Shown one piece after another: positions 9,387 through 19,221 of a stretch of 64,000 nucleotides of DNA. The stretch spans positions 1,517,001 to 1,581,000 of the forward strand of contig NZ_CP092832.1 in NCBI RefSeq assembly GCF_022532105.1, written 5' to 3'. This DNA is from Flavobacterium sp. HJ-32-4 (GTDB lineage: Bacteria; Bacteroidota; Bacteroidia; Flavobacteriales; Flavobacteriaceae). Both the position numbers and the translations under genes were made by a program. The notes under the pieces were generated by a model that was given only the letters and a program-made list of their open reading frames with translations, did not search any database and had not been told where the DNA came from. Positions within the stretch are counted from its first letter, which is position 1; each line of letters opens with the position of its first letter.

Positions 9387-10090
9387 TTACTGTCTCCAAT
9401 CGCGATGTGATCTTTCGGGATCTTGGTCACATGGACTATCAGGAAGCCTGGGATCTGCAAGAGCAACTGTTTTCGGAGATTGTGGCTCGGAAGACGGCCA
9501 ATCGTTCGGGTTTAGAAGTGGCACCTACGCCTAATTACCTGCTGTTTGTAGAACATCCCCACGTCTATACGTTGGGGAAAAGCGGCGACCTCTCGAATTT
9601 GCTGCTCAACGAATCACAGTTGGCAGCGAAAGGTGCACGTTTCTATAAAATCAACCGAGGTGGCGACATTACGTACCATGGTCCGGGACAATTGGTCGGA
9701 TATCCCATTCTCGATCTGGAGAATTTTTTTACGGACATCCACAAATACCTGCGCTTATTGGAAGAAGCGATTATACTTACGCTGGGCGACTACGGTTTGA
9801 AAGGTGTCCGGAGTCCGGGGGAAACCGGCGTCTGGCTGGATGTAGGTACTCCGTTTGCGCGAAAGATATGTGCCATGGGTGTTCGCGCCTCTCGTTGGGT
9901 CACAATGCATGGTTTTGCACTGAATGTCAACGCCGATCTCGGGTATTTCGATAACATCATCCCCTGCGGCATCCGCGGCAAAGGCGTTACCTCTTTACAC
10001 GTTGAACTGGGAAGGACGTTGGACCTGTCGGAAGTAGCAGGGAAGGTGAAAAAGCACTTTGCAACGCTTTTCGACGCACAGATTGTTTAA
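9383..10090 (+). CDS. lipB: Octanoyltransferase (lipoate biosynthesis)
   Basis: This 235-aa protein transfers octanoyl from acyl carrier protein to the lipoyl domains of 2-oxoacid dehydrogenases and the glycine cleavage H protein, the first step of lipoate assembly. Diagnostic motifs are [18 protein letters not shown], the lysine-bearing [23 protein letters not shown], and the thiol nucleophile in [14 protein letters not shown]. It starts inside the stop of the upstream lipoprotein gene and runs tail-to-tail into rnhB with a 4-base overlap. Confidence 0.95.
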   Translation: MITVSNRDVIFRDLGHMDYQEAWDLQEQLFSEIVARKTANRSGLEVAPTPNYLLFVEHPHVYTLGKSGDLSNLLLNESQLAAKGARFYKINRGGDITYHGPGQLVGYPILDLENFFTDIHKYLRLLEEAIILTLGDYGLKGVRSPGETGVWLDVGTPFARKICAMGVRASRWVTMHGFALNVNADLGYFDNIIPCGIRGKGVTSLHVELGRTLDLSEVAGKVKKHFATLFDAQIV

Positions 10091-10698
10091 TCACCGAAGC
10101 CGAACTCGAGTTGTTCCTCCGGAAGTAGGCGAAACGATTGCCGATGGTACGTGCAGGGTCCGTGAAGGCGGATAGCGTCTCGATGGGCAGGTGTTGGATA
10201 GCCTTTGTTTTGGTTCCACTTATACATCGGGAATTCTTCGTGCAGCCGGGCCATATAATCATCCCGATAGGTTTTGGCTAGTACGGAAGCTGCCGCAATG
10301 CTGAGGTATTTTCCGTCACCTTTTACGATACAACTATGCGGAATGCCATCAACCGAACGAAAGCGGTTGCCGTCTACTATTATATACTCAGGCGTCGGGG
10401 TGAGTTTTCGGACACATTCCTGCATGGCCTTGATCGAAGCGTTCAGGATGTTGATTTCATCCACAACGAGGTGGTCGAGGTGTGTTACGGAAAAGGAGAT
10501 AGCCGCACTTTCTATGATGGGGCGTAAGGCGTAGCGTTCTTTTTCTGTAAGTTGTTTAGAATCGTTTAACCATTCGTGTGTGAAGTCGCGCGGAAGAATA
10601 ACCGCAGCCGCGGTAACCGGGCCTGCAAGACAGCCCCGTCCGGCCTCATCGGTTCCGGCCTCGAACGCGCATTCTGAAAAAGAGGGCAGTAGCATCAT
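10087..10698 (-). CDS. rnhB: Ribonuclease HII
   Basis: This 203-aa enzyme removes ribonucleotides and RNA primers from RNA/DNA hybrids. The acidic metal-binding residues sit in [21 protein letters not shown] (Asp-Glu near the N-terminus), with the conserved end of the core in [11 protein letters not shown] and [14 protein letters not shown] at 10710 could extend it by 4 codons. The ATG at 10698 is preferred because a TACATTTG promoter box (10708-10715) covers that TTG; a second ATG follows at once. Confidence 0.93.
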   Translation of the reverse strand: MMLLPSFSECAFEAGTDEAGRGCLAGPVTAAAVILPRDFTHEWLNDSKQLTEKERYALRPIIESAAISFSVTHLDHLVVDEINILNASIKAMQECVRKLTPTPEYIIVDGNRFRSVDGIPHSCIVKGDGKYLSIAAASVLAKTYRDDYMARLHEEFPMYKWNQNKGYPTPAHRDAIRLHGPCTYHRQSFRLLPEEQLEFGFGD

Positions 10699-10707
10699 CG
10701 TAAAAGG

Positions 10708-10715
10708 CAAATGTA
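10708..10715 (-). promoter_or_regulatory. -7 promoter box of rnhB
   Basis: TACATTTG on the minus strand, 9 nt before the ATG. No TTG at the proper distance upstream was found, so this is half a promoter. Its position decides the rnhB start. Confidence 0.45.
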
Positions 10716-10814
10716 GGTAAATGCAACGTATGTATACGATGCGTTAAAAATAAGCCGTTGCAACATCGCATTTGATTAATTCATAAATTAGCACGCTAAT
10801 ACCAATTTTTGGAT

Positions 10815-12704
10815 ATGAAAAAGAAATATACACTTGCCATGCTTGTTCTGATTCCTTTCCTCGGAATGGCCCAGACGGTAAAGCAGCGTCAGGAGATCGT
10901 CTCGCACTACGATTTGGAGGCGCTCAGACAAATGAAAGAACAGTTCGAGTCGGATTTCTACCAGAACTATAACAAGGCGCTCGAGTTGGCGCGCATCAAC
11001 GGATGGCCACTACGTATTGAAAAACCGAACGGAGGATTTTCCGAATTGCAGGGCGTAACGGAGGACGGTCGACCGTTATATTACACGACGGATAACTTAG
11101 GCGTTATCAATACCAGTAGGGCCAACCACCTTCATCCGGGAGGTTCGCTGGGGCTCAGTCTCACCGGACTTGATATGTTCGCTGGTGTATGGGATGGGGA
11201 CCATCCACGTACTACCCACAACGATTTCGGAGATCGAATTTTTGAATTCGACAATGATCCTACTACCGGATTTCACGCGACCCACGTTACGGGAACAATC
11301 ATTAGTTCGGGTGCAAGCAGCGCTACCGGTAAAGGAGTGGCCTACCAGGCTACGGCTTGGGTGTGTGATTGGACAAATGACGTCGCGGAAATGACCAGCA
11401 CGGCCAGTCAGGGAATGTTGCTTTCAAACCACTCGTATGGACTCGACGCGGGCAGTGGCAATAATTTTCCGGAGTCCTATTTTGGTGCCTACATAAGCGC
11501 TTCCAAACAGCTAGATGATTTGATGTATGCGGCTCCCTTTTATCAAGTGGTGGTTTCTGCGGGCAACGATCGTTCGCAACCGCAGACCATCAACCCTGAT
11601 AAAGGTGGGCATGATTTGATAACGAAATGGGCTACTGCAAAAAATGCAATAGTAGTTGCAGCTATTAACAATATTACCAATTACACGAGTCCGACCCAAG
11701 CGGTAATGTCGTCTTTTAGCAGTTGGGGTCCCACAGACGATAACCGCGTAAAACCTGACATCAGCACAAAAGGAGTCAATGTCAACTCTACCAGTAACAC
11801 TTCTGATACCGCTTATGCACAGAGCAGTGGAACATCTATGGCGTCGCCGGGGGTCACGGGAGCGTTATTGCTGTTGCAGCAGCATTATTCTAATTTGAAT
11901 GCCGGTACCTTTATGCGTGCGGCTACACTTCGCGGATTGATGATACACACGGCGAGTGAGGCGGGTGAGTATGACGGTCCTGATTCGCGATTTGGCTGGG
12001 GCGTAATCGATGCCCGTAATGCTGCAAAAGCAATTACGGCTACCACGCAACAAAAAGCCATTATTTCGGAACTTACCCTCAACCAAGGCGCAACGTATAC
12101 GAGATCGGTCACCGTAGATGGTACAGGTCCTCTGGTCGCGACCATTTGTTGGACTGATAAAGGGGGAGTGGTGAACAATTCGGTTGTGGATTTGGTGAAT
12201 TCACCGTTGGTAAATGATCTTGACATACGTATCACACAAGATAATAATACCTATTTCCCATGGCGCTTGAACGATATAGTGGACGATCCATCCGTGCAGG
12301 AAGACAACTCAGTGGATAATGTCGAAAAAGTTGAAGTAAAGAATCCTTCTGGAACGTATACTATAACCGTTACGCACAAAGACAATTTGGTAACGGGAAG
12401 CCAGAAATTCTCGCTTATCGTTACGGGGATCGATTTGGCGTTGGGCGTCGAGCAGGACGTTTTCGCTACATTTGACTTATGGCCAAATCCGGTTGCGGAT
12501 GAGCTGAATGTGGCGGTATCTGACGTTGCAGAAGATCTTTCGGTTGCGATTTTTGATATGCAGGGAAAAAGGCTGATTAATCAAACATTCGAATCCGCGG
12601 CGGGGAAAGCGCGTATCGATGTGTCGGGCTTGTCATCGGGTATTTACTTTGTGAAAGTACTTCAGGGTACTAAGGAAGCCGTGCGGAAGTTTGTTAAAAA
12701 ATAA
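10815..12704 (+). CDS. Secreted S8 (subtilisin-like) peptidase with T9SS sorting domain
   Basis: This 629-aa serine protease has a signal peptide (to about residue 20, GMAQ). The catalytic triad is Asp near 127 (GVWDGDH), His near 154 (FHATHVTGT) and Ser near 341 (SSGTSMASPG), with the oxyanion Asn in VVSAGND. A beta-sandwich follows, then a C-terminal T9SS type A domain (WPNPVADELNV ... SSGIYFVKV ... AVRKFVKK). It should be exported to the surface or medium to digest proteins. ATG at 10815 is chosen over TTG at 10809. It directly precedes SusCD locus 1 but is separated by a strong terminator. Confidence 0.9.
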   Translation: MKKKYTLAMLVLIPFLGMAQTVKQRQEIVSHYDLEALRQMKEQFESDFYQNYNKALELARINGWPLRIEKPNGGFSELQGVTEDGRPLYYTTDNLGVINTSRANHLHPGGSLGLSLTGLDMFAGVWDGDHPRTTHNDFGDRIFEFDNDPTTGFHATHVTGTIISSGASSATGKGVAYQATAWVCDWTNDVAEMTSTASQGMLLSNHSYGLDAGSGNNFPESYFGAYISASKQLDDLMYAAPFYQVVVSAGNDRSQPQTINPDKGGHDLITKWATAKNAIVVAAINNITNYTSPTQAVMSSFSSWGPTDDNRVKPDISTKGVNVNSTSNTSDTAYAQSSGTSMASPGVTGALLLLQQHYSNLNAGTFMRAATLRGLMIHTASEAGEYDGPDSRFGWGVIDARNAAKAITATTQQKAIISELTLNQGATYTRSVTVDGTGPLVATICWTDKGGVVNNSVVDLVNSPLVNDLDIRITQDNNTYFPWRLNDIVDDPSVQEDNSVDNVEKVEVKNPSGTYTITVTHKDNLVTGSQKFSLIVTGIDLALGVEQDVFATFDLWPNPVADELNVAVSDVAEDLSVAIFDMQGKRLINQTFESAAGKARIDVSGLSSGIYFVKVLQGTKEAVRKFVKK

Positions 12705-12725
12705 CTTTAACGTCACAATTTCATA

Positions 12726-12764
12726 AAAATAGGGAAGAGGAAGCAACCTCTTCCCTATTTTTTT
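12726..12764 (+). terminator. Strong rho-independent terminator after the S8 peptidase
   Basis: A perfect 15-bp stem (12726-12740 and 12747-12761) with an AAGCAA loop and a run of T. It isolates the peptidase gene from the SusC locus. Confidence 0.93.
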
Positions 12765-12853
12765 ATCTCTTAGGGTGAGGAGCAGTTATTAATGAAGTAT
12801 TAATGTTTTTGCAGAAACTACCGTAAATCTTGGGGTTTTCCGCTGTTAAAAAT

Positions 12854-12883
12854 TTGTTATATTAAAAATAATTGATAGTTTTG
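12854..12883 (+). promoter_or_regulatory. Near-ideal promoter of SusCD locus 1
   Basis: TTG (12854-12856), 19 nt, TAGTTTTG (12876-12883), set in very AT-rich DNA. The ATG of SusC is 29 nt downstream. No anti-sigma/ECF pair or hybrid two-component gene adjoins the locus, so its regulator is probably elsewhere. Confidence 0.8.
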
Positions 12884-12912
12884 CGCCTTTAACTAACTCA
12901 AATAAATTCTGT

Positions 12913-15900
12913 ATGAAATCAAAGTTAAATTGGATTATGACGCTGTTCATGGCGTTCTTTATTCAAGTGGCCTTTGCTCAAGAGAAAACGGTTTCAGGTA
13001 CCGTTACGGATGATTCCGGTGAGGGCCTTCCAGGCGTGAGCGTGGTGGTGCAGGGTACTTCAAAAGGTACGCAGACAGACTTCGAGGGTAAATACTCTCT
13101 GAAAGTCGCTGTTGGTGATAAGCTCACCTTCTCGTTTTTAGGAATGGATCCGCAGACTGTCACGGTCGGAGCGTCCAATTCTATCTCGGTTCAATTGAAG
13201 ACATCGGCTCGTCAGTTGATTGAGGTTGTAGTGGAAGGTTACAACATTACACGTCCAAAAACTAAATCTAACGTCGCCGTTACTACCGTTAGTGCGGCAA
13301 CAATCGAGCAACGTCCAAACGCTTCATTCATCCAGACGCTGCAATCGCAGGTAGCTGGTTTGAACATCGCGACAGGCAGCGGGCAGCCAGGTGGAAACAG
13401 TTTGGTTATCCTTCGTGGTGTAGCGTCGCTAAATGGAAAGATTGAGCCGCTTTACGTAATAGATGGAGTTCCGCTTAATGCAGATAACTTCCGTAGTTTG
13501 AACCCAGACGATATCGCATCAGTTTCTGTACTGAAGGATGCGGCGGCAACGGCGAAGTACGGTAACCGCGGTTCGAACGGTGTTATTGTAGTAACTACCA
13601 AAAAAGGTAGCTATGAATCTAATTTGTCCATCAAGTATAACGTGACGACTGGTTTTTCAAAGTTCCAGGGTAACGATTACAATATGATGAATTCCCGTCA
13701 GATACTTACGCTCGAGCGTGAGCGCGGCGACGGGTTGGGTGCTAGTGGTGGACTTGGGAACATCCCGCTTACGGATGCTCAGATAGCCTCGTATGGCAGC
13801 ACCAACTGGAACAACTATTTCTTTCGTACCGGATACTCGCAGAACCACACGTTGAGCCTGACAAGCGGTAGCAAAACGCTCGCTTCGTTTACTTCATTTG
13901 GTTTCTTCGATCAACAGGGTATCCTTCGTAACACAGACCTTAATAGGTTCACATTCCGCAACAACCTTACTGGTCGTAGCGCAAATGAGAAGTTCAATTA
14001 TTCGACTAATATTACCATTAACTTCTCACGCCGAAATGAAGCGACTTCGGTTGGTACTGGTGGGGTTAACCAAAACTATCTTGTCGGTGCCAACAACGGT
14101 CTTCCGTATATCTCTCCTGATATGTGGGTAAGTGGTCAGCAGACTTTTGTTGACTATCAGACCGACACGATTTTTGATCCAGATTTGACAGATGCTGTCA
14201 ATGGTCCTTTGGCCGGAACCTTAGCATACACTCCGTTGTTCCTCGTGGATAAATTGAAATCATTCTCAAATGAGATTGATGAACTCAAAGGTGTGGCTTA
14301 TTTTGAAGCGTCATATAAAATAGCTAAACACTTCACTCTTGGGTTGAATTCAGGTCTCGACTACACCCAACAAACCGCTACTGTATTTCAAGATCCTGAG
14401 GCATTTAACTCCTTCGTTTTTCAGAACGCGGCCGAAGCGATTGGTTTCCAGACGCAAACGTTCCAACGTGACGCGGCGTTTAACACGAATACCAGTCTGA
14501 ACTATAACAGATCATGGGGTAAACATACACTAGATGTTACGGCATTCACGGAGTATTATAAAACTCACTTCAATTCATTTAGTTACACCCAGAACGGTCT
14601 TGATCCAAAGCAGTCATTTCCAGGAGGTGGCTCGGGTTACGTTGCAGACACGGAGAATGATGATTTCAATGTGCCGACGGTCGGGGCTACGAAGTTGGAG
14701 GGTGGACTTTTCTCGTATTTCGCAGTTGCTGACTATGATTATGACGGACGATTTGGTTTAGGTGGTACCGTTCGTCGGGATGCGTCATCGCGTTTTGCCA
14801 ACTCCAACCGTTGGGGTACCTTCTGGTCGGTAAGCGGTCGTTGGAATCTTGACAAAGAAGCGTTCCTACAGGGTTCATTCGTCAATAAGTTGAAACTACG
14901 AGCTTCTTATGGTACCAATGGTAACCAAGATATCTCGAATGGAACTTATCTTGCGTTGAACAATACCCGAAACTTGTATACTGTTGCTCCGTTGTATCAA
15001 AACGCGTCTGGTTTAGCACCGACTAACCCTGCTAACCCGAACCTCAAGTGGGAGACCGTTACGCAAACCAACATCGGTACCGACTTTGAAATGTTTGGTA
15101 GTCGCTTGGTGGGTACCGTTGATTGGTATTACAAGAAAACTACAGATCTGTTCCTCGACCTCACACCGCCACTAAGCAGTGGTTGGTCTACGTACGCAGG
15201 AAACTTCGGTAATATGTGGAACCGCGGTCTCGAGGTAACGTTGTCTTATGATCTGGTTCGTCCGGCTGATTCAAACCCTGAAGGTTTGAGTGTTAAGTTG
15301 CGTTTCAATGGTTCGCGTAACATCAACCGTATTGGAGACATCGCAACGGCTAGTGGACTTATCGACAATGGTCTTTCTGTTGTTCAGGAAGGGCGTGTCC
15401 TCAACGAGTGGTTCCTGGTGCGTTACGCAGGTGTAAACCCGGCTACCGGTAACCTTTTGTTTTACAACAAGGACGGTGAGTTGACTGAAAATCCAGATGG
15501 TGCCGCTGATCGTGTGCTAACAGGTAAATCATCGATACCTGTGTACCAGGGAGGCTTCGGTGCTGACATTGATTATCATAATTTCTACGTCTCTGCCCAG
15601 TTCTCTTACGTAGCCGACATTTGGCGTTATGATTACGACTTGCAGGGTGTTCAGGATCCAACCGACATAGGTGTGTTCAACAAGTCGACAGACATCCTTC
15701 GGGCTTGGACGCCAGATAATCGCATAACCGACATGCCGTCGCTTACTGCTACAAACCTGTCGCTTGACGGAGACTCTGATCGTTATTTGAAGGATGCGTC
15801 TTATGTTCGTCTCCGTTATTTCACAGTTGGATATAACTTCCCTAAGCGTTTTCTTGATAAGACTTTCCTCAAGAACTTGAAAGTTTTCGCTCAGGCTGAG

Positions 15901-16017
15901 AACTTGGTGACCTGGTCAAAGTGGAGGGGTTGGGATGCCGAGAGTACACGTGGATCTGACCAATATCAATATCCTACCCCAAAGATTATTTCACTTGGTG
16001 CACAGATTGAATTTTAA
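12913..16017 (+). CDS. SusC/RagA-family TonB-linked outer-membrane transporter
   Basis: This 1034-aa protein has a signal peptide ending AFAQ, then a carboxypeptidase-regulatory-like beta domain (VSGTVTDDSGEGLPGVSVVVQG, about 25-100), the plug (GYNITRPKTKSNVAV to NRGSNGVIVVTTKKG, about 110-235) and a 22-strand-type barrel ending in aromatic residue F (LGAQIEF). The family imports oligomers with energy from TonB-ExbBD, working as a lidded pair with SusD. It is first in a three-gene operon. The substrate is not evident because no glycoside hydrolase is nearby. Confidence 0.93.
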   Translation: MKSKLNWIMTLFMAFFIQVAFAQEKTVSGTVTDDSGEGLPGVSVVVQGTSKGTQTDFEGKYSLKVAVGDKLTFSFLGMDPQTVTVGASNSISVQLKTSARQLIEVVVEGYNITRPKTKSNVAVTTVSAATIEQRPNASFIQTLQSQVAGLNIATGSGQPGGNSLVILRGVASLNGKIEPLYVIDGVPLNADNFRSLNPDDIASVSVLKDAAATAKYGNRGSNGVIVVTTKKGSYESNLSIKYNVTTGFSKFQGNDYNMMNSRQILTLERERGDGLGASGGLGNIPLTDAQIASYGSTNWNNYFFRTGYSQNHTLSLTSGSKTLASFTSFGFFDQQGILRNTDLNRFTFRNNLTGRSANEKFNYSTNITINFSRRNEATSVGTGGVNQNYLVGANNGLPYISPDMWVSGQQTFVDYQTDTIFDPDLTDAVNGPLAGTLAYTPLFLVDKLKSFSNEIDELKGVAYFEASYKIAKHFTLGLNSGLDYTQQTATVFQDPEAFNSFVFQNAAEAIGFQTQTFQRDAAFNTNTSLNYNRSWGKHTLDVTAFTEYYKTHFNSFSYTQNGLDPKQSFPGGGSGYVADTENDDFNVPTVGATKLEGGLFSYFAVADYDYDGRFGLGGTVRRDASSRFANSNRWGTFWSVSGRWNLDKEAFLQGSFVNKLKLRASYGTNGNQDISNGTYLALNNTRNLYTVAPLYQNASGLAPTNPANPNLKWETVTQTNIGTDFEMFGSRLVGTVDWYYKKTTDLFLDLTPPLSSGWSTYAGNFGNMWNRGLEVTLSYDLVRPADSNPEGLSVKLRFNGSRNINRIGDIATASGLIDNGLSVVQEGRVLNEWFLVRYAGVNPATGNLLFYNKDGELTENPDGAADRVLTGKSSIPVYQGGFGADIDYHNFYVSAQFSYVADIWRYDYDLQGVQDPTDIGVFNKSTDILRAWTPDNRITDMPSLTATNLSLDGDSDRYLKDASYVRLRYFTVGYNFPKRFLDKTFLKNLKVFAQAENLVTWSKWRGWDAESTRGSDQYQYPTPKIISLGAQIEF

Positions 16018-16028
16018 AAAGAAAGAAA

Positions 16029-17555
16029 ATGAAAAAGTTTAAAGTAACTATTTTGGCTTTGATGGGGTTGGCCTTTGTTTCGTGCCAGGACGCCGTCGAT
16101 ATCGTGCAGGGCGGGGAACTATATCCTGAGACCGCTTTTCAGACAGTAGATGATCTTCAGCTGGGACTTGTTGGTGTTTATGGAGTGATGCCCGGTGAAA
16201 CGGAAATAGGTTTCAATGCTATTTTTACGGATGAGGTTCGGATCGGTTATGCCAATGGTGGCCAAGGCCTTATCCAGGGTGAGTATGGATTTATCCTCAA
16301 TACCAATTCAGGTGATGCTGCCTCTATTTGGTTCTCGTATTATCGTATGTTGATGTTTACGAATCGTGTGCTTGAAGCTGCCGGAACCATTGTGCCAAGT
16401 GGTGATGATGAGACGGCTCAGTACAAAGATGTTATTGCGCAATTACACATTCTTAGAGCATGGGCGCATTTCAAATTGTTGTGCTACTTCTCTACCGATT
16501 TGACTGACGACAATGCGCTAGGTGTTATCTTAGGAGATCACCCGATTGCGGTTACTGGCGAGTACTTGCCACGTGTAACGAACGGGGAAGTTTTTGCTTT
16601 GATCAACTCTGATCTTGACTATGTCACAGATTTAACATCAAATGCAGACAATGCGGATAATAAGTTCATCTCTCCGGATTTCGTGAAGGCGTTTCGCGCT
16701 CGTATGGCCGCTTTCAGAGGTGATTACGCTACCGTTCTTACCTTGACCAATGAGCTGATAGCTGATTATCCTTTGACGCAGCGCGGCACGGGTACATCAC
16801 CTGCTGGTCCGGCTACAGTAACTTCGGCGAATTCAAATTACATGAAATTGTGGGCTGACTTGGATATTACCAACGGAAGCGATGAAATCATTTTTAAGCT
16901 CGATCGCGTTTTGGGCGATTCGGAAGTAGGTGGTATTTTCGCTTCAGTAAACGCTACTGCCGACGGTTCTCCATTCTATGAGATGAGCACAGACTTGTTC
17001 AATCTGCTGAATGTACCTGGCGACGTTCGTTTTAATGCATTTGTTCACCCTACAAGTACAAACAGTCCTGACCTTCCGAACAATGGTGTGTACGCTATCG
17101 GGAAATACACAGGTTCTGCTGGTATTGCGTTACTGAATGACCTCAAAGTTTTCCGCACATCTGAAATGGTGTTTCTGAAAGCCGAGGCACAGGCTGCTAC
17201 CGGTGATTTGGTGGGTGTTGCAGCCACACTACAGACCATCAACGCAGCACGTTTCCGTAACAATGCGCCGGTTATCGCTGTACCTGCAACTGCACAGGCG
17301 GCGTATGCCGAGATTTTGAAACAACGGAGAATCGAGCTTTGTTTCGAAGGACACCGCTATCTTGACCTCAAGCGTCTGGGTGCACGCGCAGGTGTTGACA
17401 TCGTTCGTAATCCGCTTGACTGTGCCATCAACGGGGCATGTACGTTGAGCACAAGCGACTATCGATTCACTATGCCGATTCCTTCCTCCGAATTGTCTGC
17501 TAACCCTACAGTTCGTTCACAACAGAATCCTGGTTACTCGGTTACTGGTAATTAA
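16029..17555 (+). CDS. RagB/SusD-family nutrient-binding surface lipoprotein
   Basis: This 508-aa lipoprotein has lipobox FVSC; acidic residues after the Cys (CQDAVD) fit the Bacteroidota surface-export signal. The N-terminal SusD motif region (YPETAFQTVDDLQLGLVGVYGVM), TPR-like helices (ILRAWAHFKLLCYF) and the C-terminal EILKQRRIELCFEGHRYLDLKRLG are all typical. It forms the lid over its SusC partner and binds substrate outside the cell. It starts 11 nt after SusC. Confidence 0.93.
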   Translation: MKKFKVTILALMGLAFVSCQDAVDIVQGGELYPETAFQTVDDLQLGLVGVYGVMPGETEIGFNAIFTDEVRIGYANGGQGLIQGEYGFILNTNSGDAASIWFSYYRMLMFTNRVLEAAGTIVPSGDDETAQYKDVIAQLHILRAWAHFKLLCYFSTDLTDDNALGVILGDHPIAVTGEYLPRVTNGEVFALINSDLDYVTDLTSNADNADNKFISPDFVKAFRARMAAFRGDYATVLTLTNELIADYPLTQRGTGTSPAGPATVTSANSNYMKLWADLDITNGSDEIIFKLDRVLGDSEVGGIFASVNATADGSPFYEMSTDLFNLLNVPGDVRFNAFVHPTSTNSPDLPNNGVYAIGKYTGSAGIALLNDLKVFRTSEMVFLKAEAQAATGDLVGVAATLQTINAARFRNNAPVIAVPATAQAAYAEILKQRRIELCFEGHRYLDLKRLGARAGVDIVRNPLDCAINGACTLSTSDYRFTMPIPSSELSANPTVRSQQNPGYSVTGN

Positions 17556-17572
17556 TAAAATGCTATATTAAG

Positions 17573-18427
17573 ATGAAAAAGTTTCTAATTAAATCCTGTC
17601 TGGTAGCGCTGTTCACAGCGTCGCTGGTTAGCTGCGAGGAAGATCGCGTAATCTATTCTGGTGGCGATTTCGTTACCTTTGAAAATGGTGGGGAAGAGCG
17701 TCTCAGCGTGTTTGAAAATGCTGGAACGGTCACTGTTCCCGTACACCTTTCCGTACCTCGTTCTGAGGACGTGACAGTAAACCTTTCCACTACAAATGGA
17801 GAGGCAGTGAGCGGAACAGACTTTAATCTGGTTACGACCACCGTGACCATTCCCGCCGGCGAAACCGAAGCTGTAGCAAGTTTCAGCATTGTCGATAACA
17901 CTGATTTTGGCGAGGCTAAAACGTTTGTGCTTTCTATCTCTGGAACGTCGGCTCCTGACATTATTCTTGGTCTTTCCGGGGATATAGGAACCTACCAAAA
18001 GACGGTTAGCATAGTGAATGACGACTGTCCGTCTAAATATACTATTTGGGTAGGTGATCTGGATGTAGAGGATGTTGGTTACGGAATTACTCCGGGTACG
18101 GGAGCCGTCACACCGGAAGGAACCTGCGACATTCTTCGTGTAGATAACAATCTCGGTGGCGTTCCAGCGATGATCGCGGGTACTACATTCGATTTGTTGT
18201 TCACTCCAGACTTCGACGGTGCCACTACGGGTACTGTAGAGGTTAAGCCAACTTATACCCGTATGTCTGGTGCTAACTTCGTGACCTATTCAGCGATCGG
18301 CGTTTACGACGAGGACACTCAGACCATCACACTGGATTACTCAGTTGATGCTCGTAGTGGCTCAGCAAATGGACCGATTTTGGGTACGTTCTGGACAGGA
18401 AGTAATGTCATTACGCCTGCACAGTAA
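17573..18427 (+). CDS. Calx-beta-like surface lipoprotein of SusCD locus 1
   Basis: This 284-aa protein has a lipoprotein signal (lipobox LVSC, then CEED, fitting surface export). Residues about 28-145 look like a Calx-beta/Ig-type domain: tandem VTVPVHLSVPRSEDVTVNLSTTNGEAVSG, GTDFNLVTTTVTIPAGETEA, and DNTDFGEAKTFVLSISG. A second beta-rich half follows with no known family. Third genes of this kind often encode accessory glycan- or peptide-binding lipoproteins next to SusD. It ends at the terminator at 18451. Confidence 0.75.
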   Translation: MKKFLIKSCLVALFTASLVSCEEDRVIYSGGDFVTFENGGEERLSVFENAGTVTVPVHLSVPRSEDVTVNLSTTNGEAVSGTDFNLVTTTVTIPAGETEAVASFSIVDNTDFGEAKTFVLSISGTSAPDIILGLSGDIGTYQKTVSIVNDDCPSKYTIWVGDLDVEDVGYGITPGTGAVTPEGTCDILRVDNNLGGVPAMIAGTTFDLLFTPDFDGATTGTVEVKPTYTRMSGANFVTYSAIGVYDEDTQTITLDYSVDARSGSANGPILGTFWTGSNVITPAQ

Positions 18428-18450
18428 GCTGCGCATGTTTGATAAAAAGG

Positions 18451-18476
18451 ACCCGGCATGATTGCCGGGTTTTTTT
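18451..18476 (+). terminator. Terminator of SusCD locus 1
   Basis: An 8-bp GC-rich stem (18451-18458 and 18463-18470) with a TGAT loop, followed by seven T (18470-18476). Confidence 0.93.
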
Positions 18477-18525
18477 ATGCCTATCCCGTTGCTTTTTTTG
18501 GTATTTTTGGCGCAACGCCACGCTT

Positions 18526-19221
18526 ATGAAAACTCTGGTTGTTTGTTTACTAGTTACAATCTGCGGTTTCTCCCAGTCCCGGTTGGAGAAAGCGCAGCGT
18601 TGCGTGCAGACAGGCGACTATCAACGTGCTGAGACCCTTGCCAAAGCAGTACTCAGTGAGGAACCTGGAAGCCTCGACGCCATGGAGATGTTAGGCGACA
18701 TCGCAGGTTACCAAAAACAATGGCCCGAAGCACTATCATATTACAACAGGTTGCGAACCTTGCAGCCCCTGAACGCCGACTATCAATACAAGTATGGGGG
18801 TGTAATGGGTATGATTGCCAAAGACAGTAATAAATTCACGGCACTGTCAATGCTTGACGACATACGGAATGCTTTTTTGCGCGCTATCGAGCTCAATCCA
18901 AAACATATAGAAGCAAGATGGGCGTTGATCGATTATTACCTTGAGGTTCCGGGTATATTGGGAGGAAGCGAACGGAAGGCACAACGCTATGCCAATGAAC
19001 TGGCCAAGTTGTCCCCAGTTGACGGTTTTCTCGCGAAAGGACATATAGCAGAGTACTTCAAAAGATACAGCCAGGCGGAGAGTTATTATCGTTCTGCCAT
19101 CACCGTGGGCAAGTCGCGTACGACGTACGAACGACTCGCCAATCTATACAGAAACCGCCTGAAGCGCCCTGATAAAGCGAGGGAAGTGCTTCTGGAGTAC
19201 CAAAACCTAAAGAAAAGTTGA
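18526..19221 (+). CDS. Secreted tetratricopeptide-repeat protein
   Basis: This 231-aa protein has a signal peptide (to GFSQ, about residue 16) and TPR-like helices throughout (CVQTGDYQRAETLAKAVLSEEPGSLDA; KQWPEALSYYNRLRTLQPLNADYQYKYG; FLRAIELNPKHIEARWALIDYYL). TPR modules hold protein complexes together. The ATG at 18526 is preferred to a longer frame from 18439, which would start inside the upstream terminator; a TATTTTTG box lies at 18502-18509. Its stop overlaps the next gene's ATG by 1 base (TGATG). Confidence 0.8.
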   Translation: MKTLVVCLLVTICGFSQSRLEKAQRCVQTGDYQRAETLAKAVLSEEPGSLDAMEMLGDIAGYQKQWPEALSYYNRLRTLQPLNADYQYKYGGVMGMIAKDSNKFTALSMLDDIRNAFLRAIELNPKHIEARWALIDYYLEVPGILGGSERKAQRYANELAKLSPVDGFLAKGHIAEYFKRYSQAESYYRSAITVGKSRTTYERLANLYRNRLKRPDKAREVLLEYQNLKKS

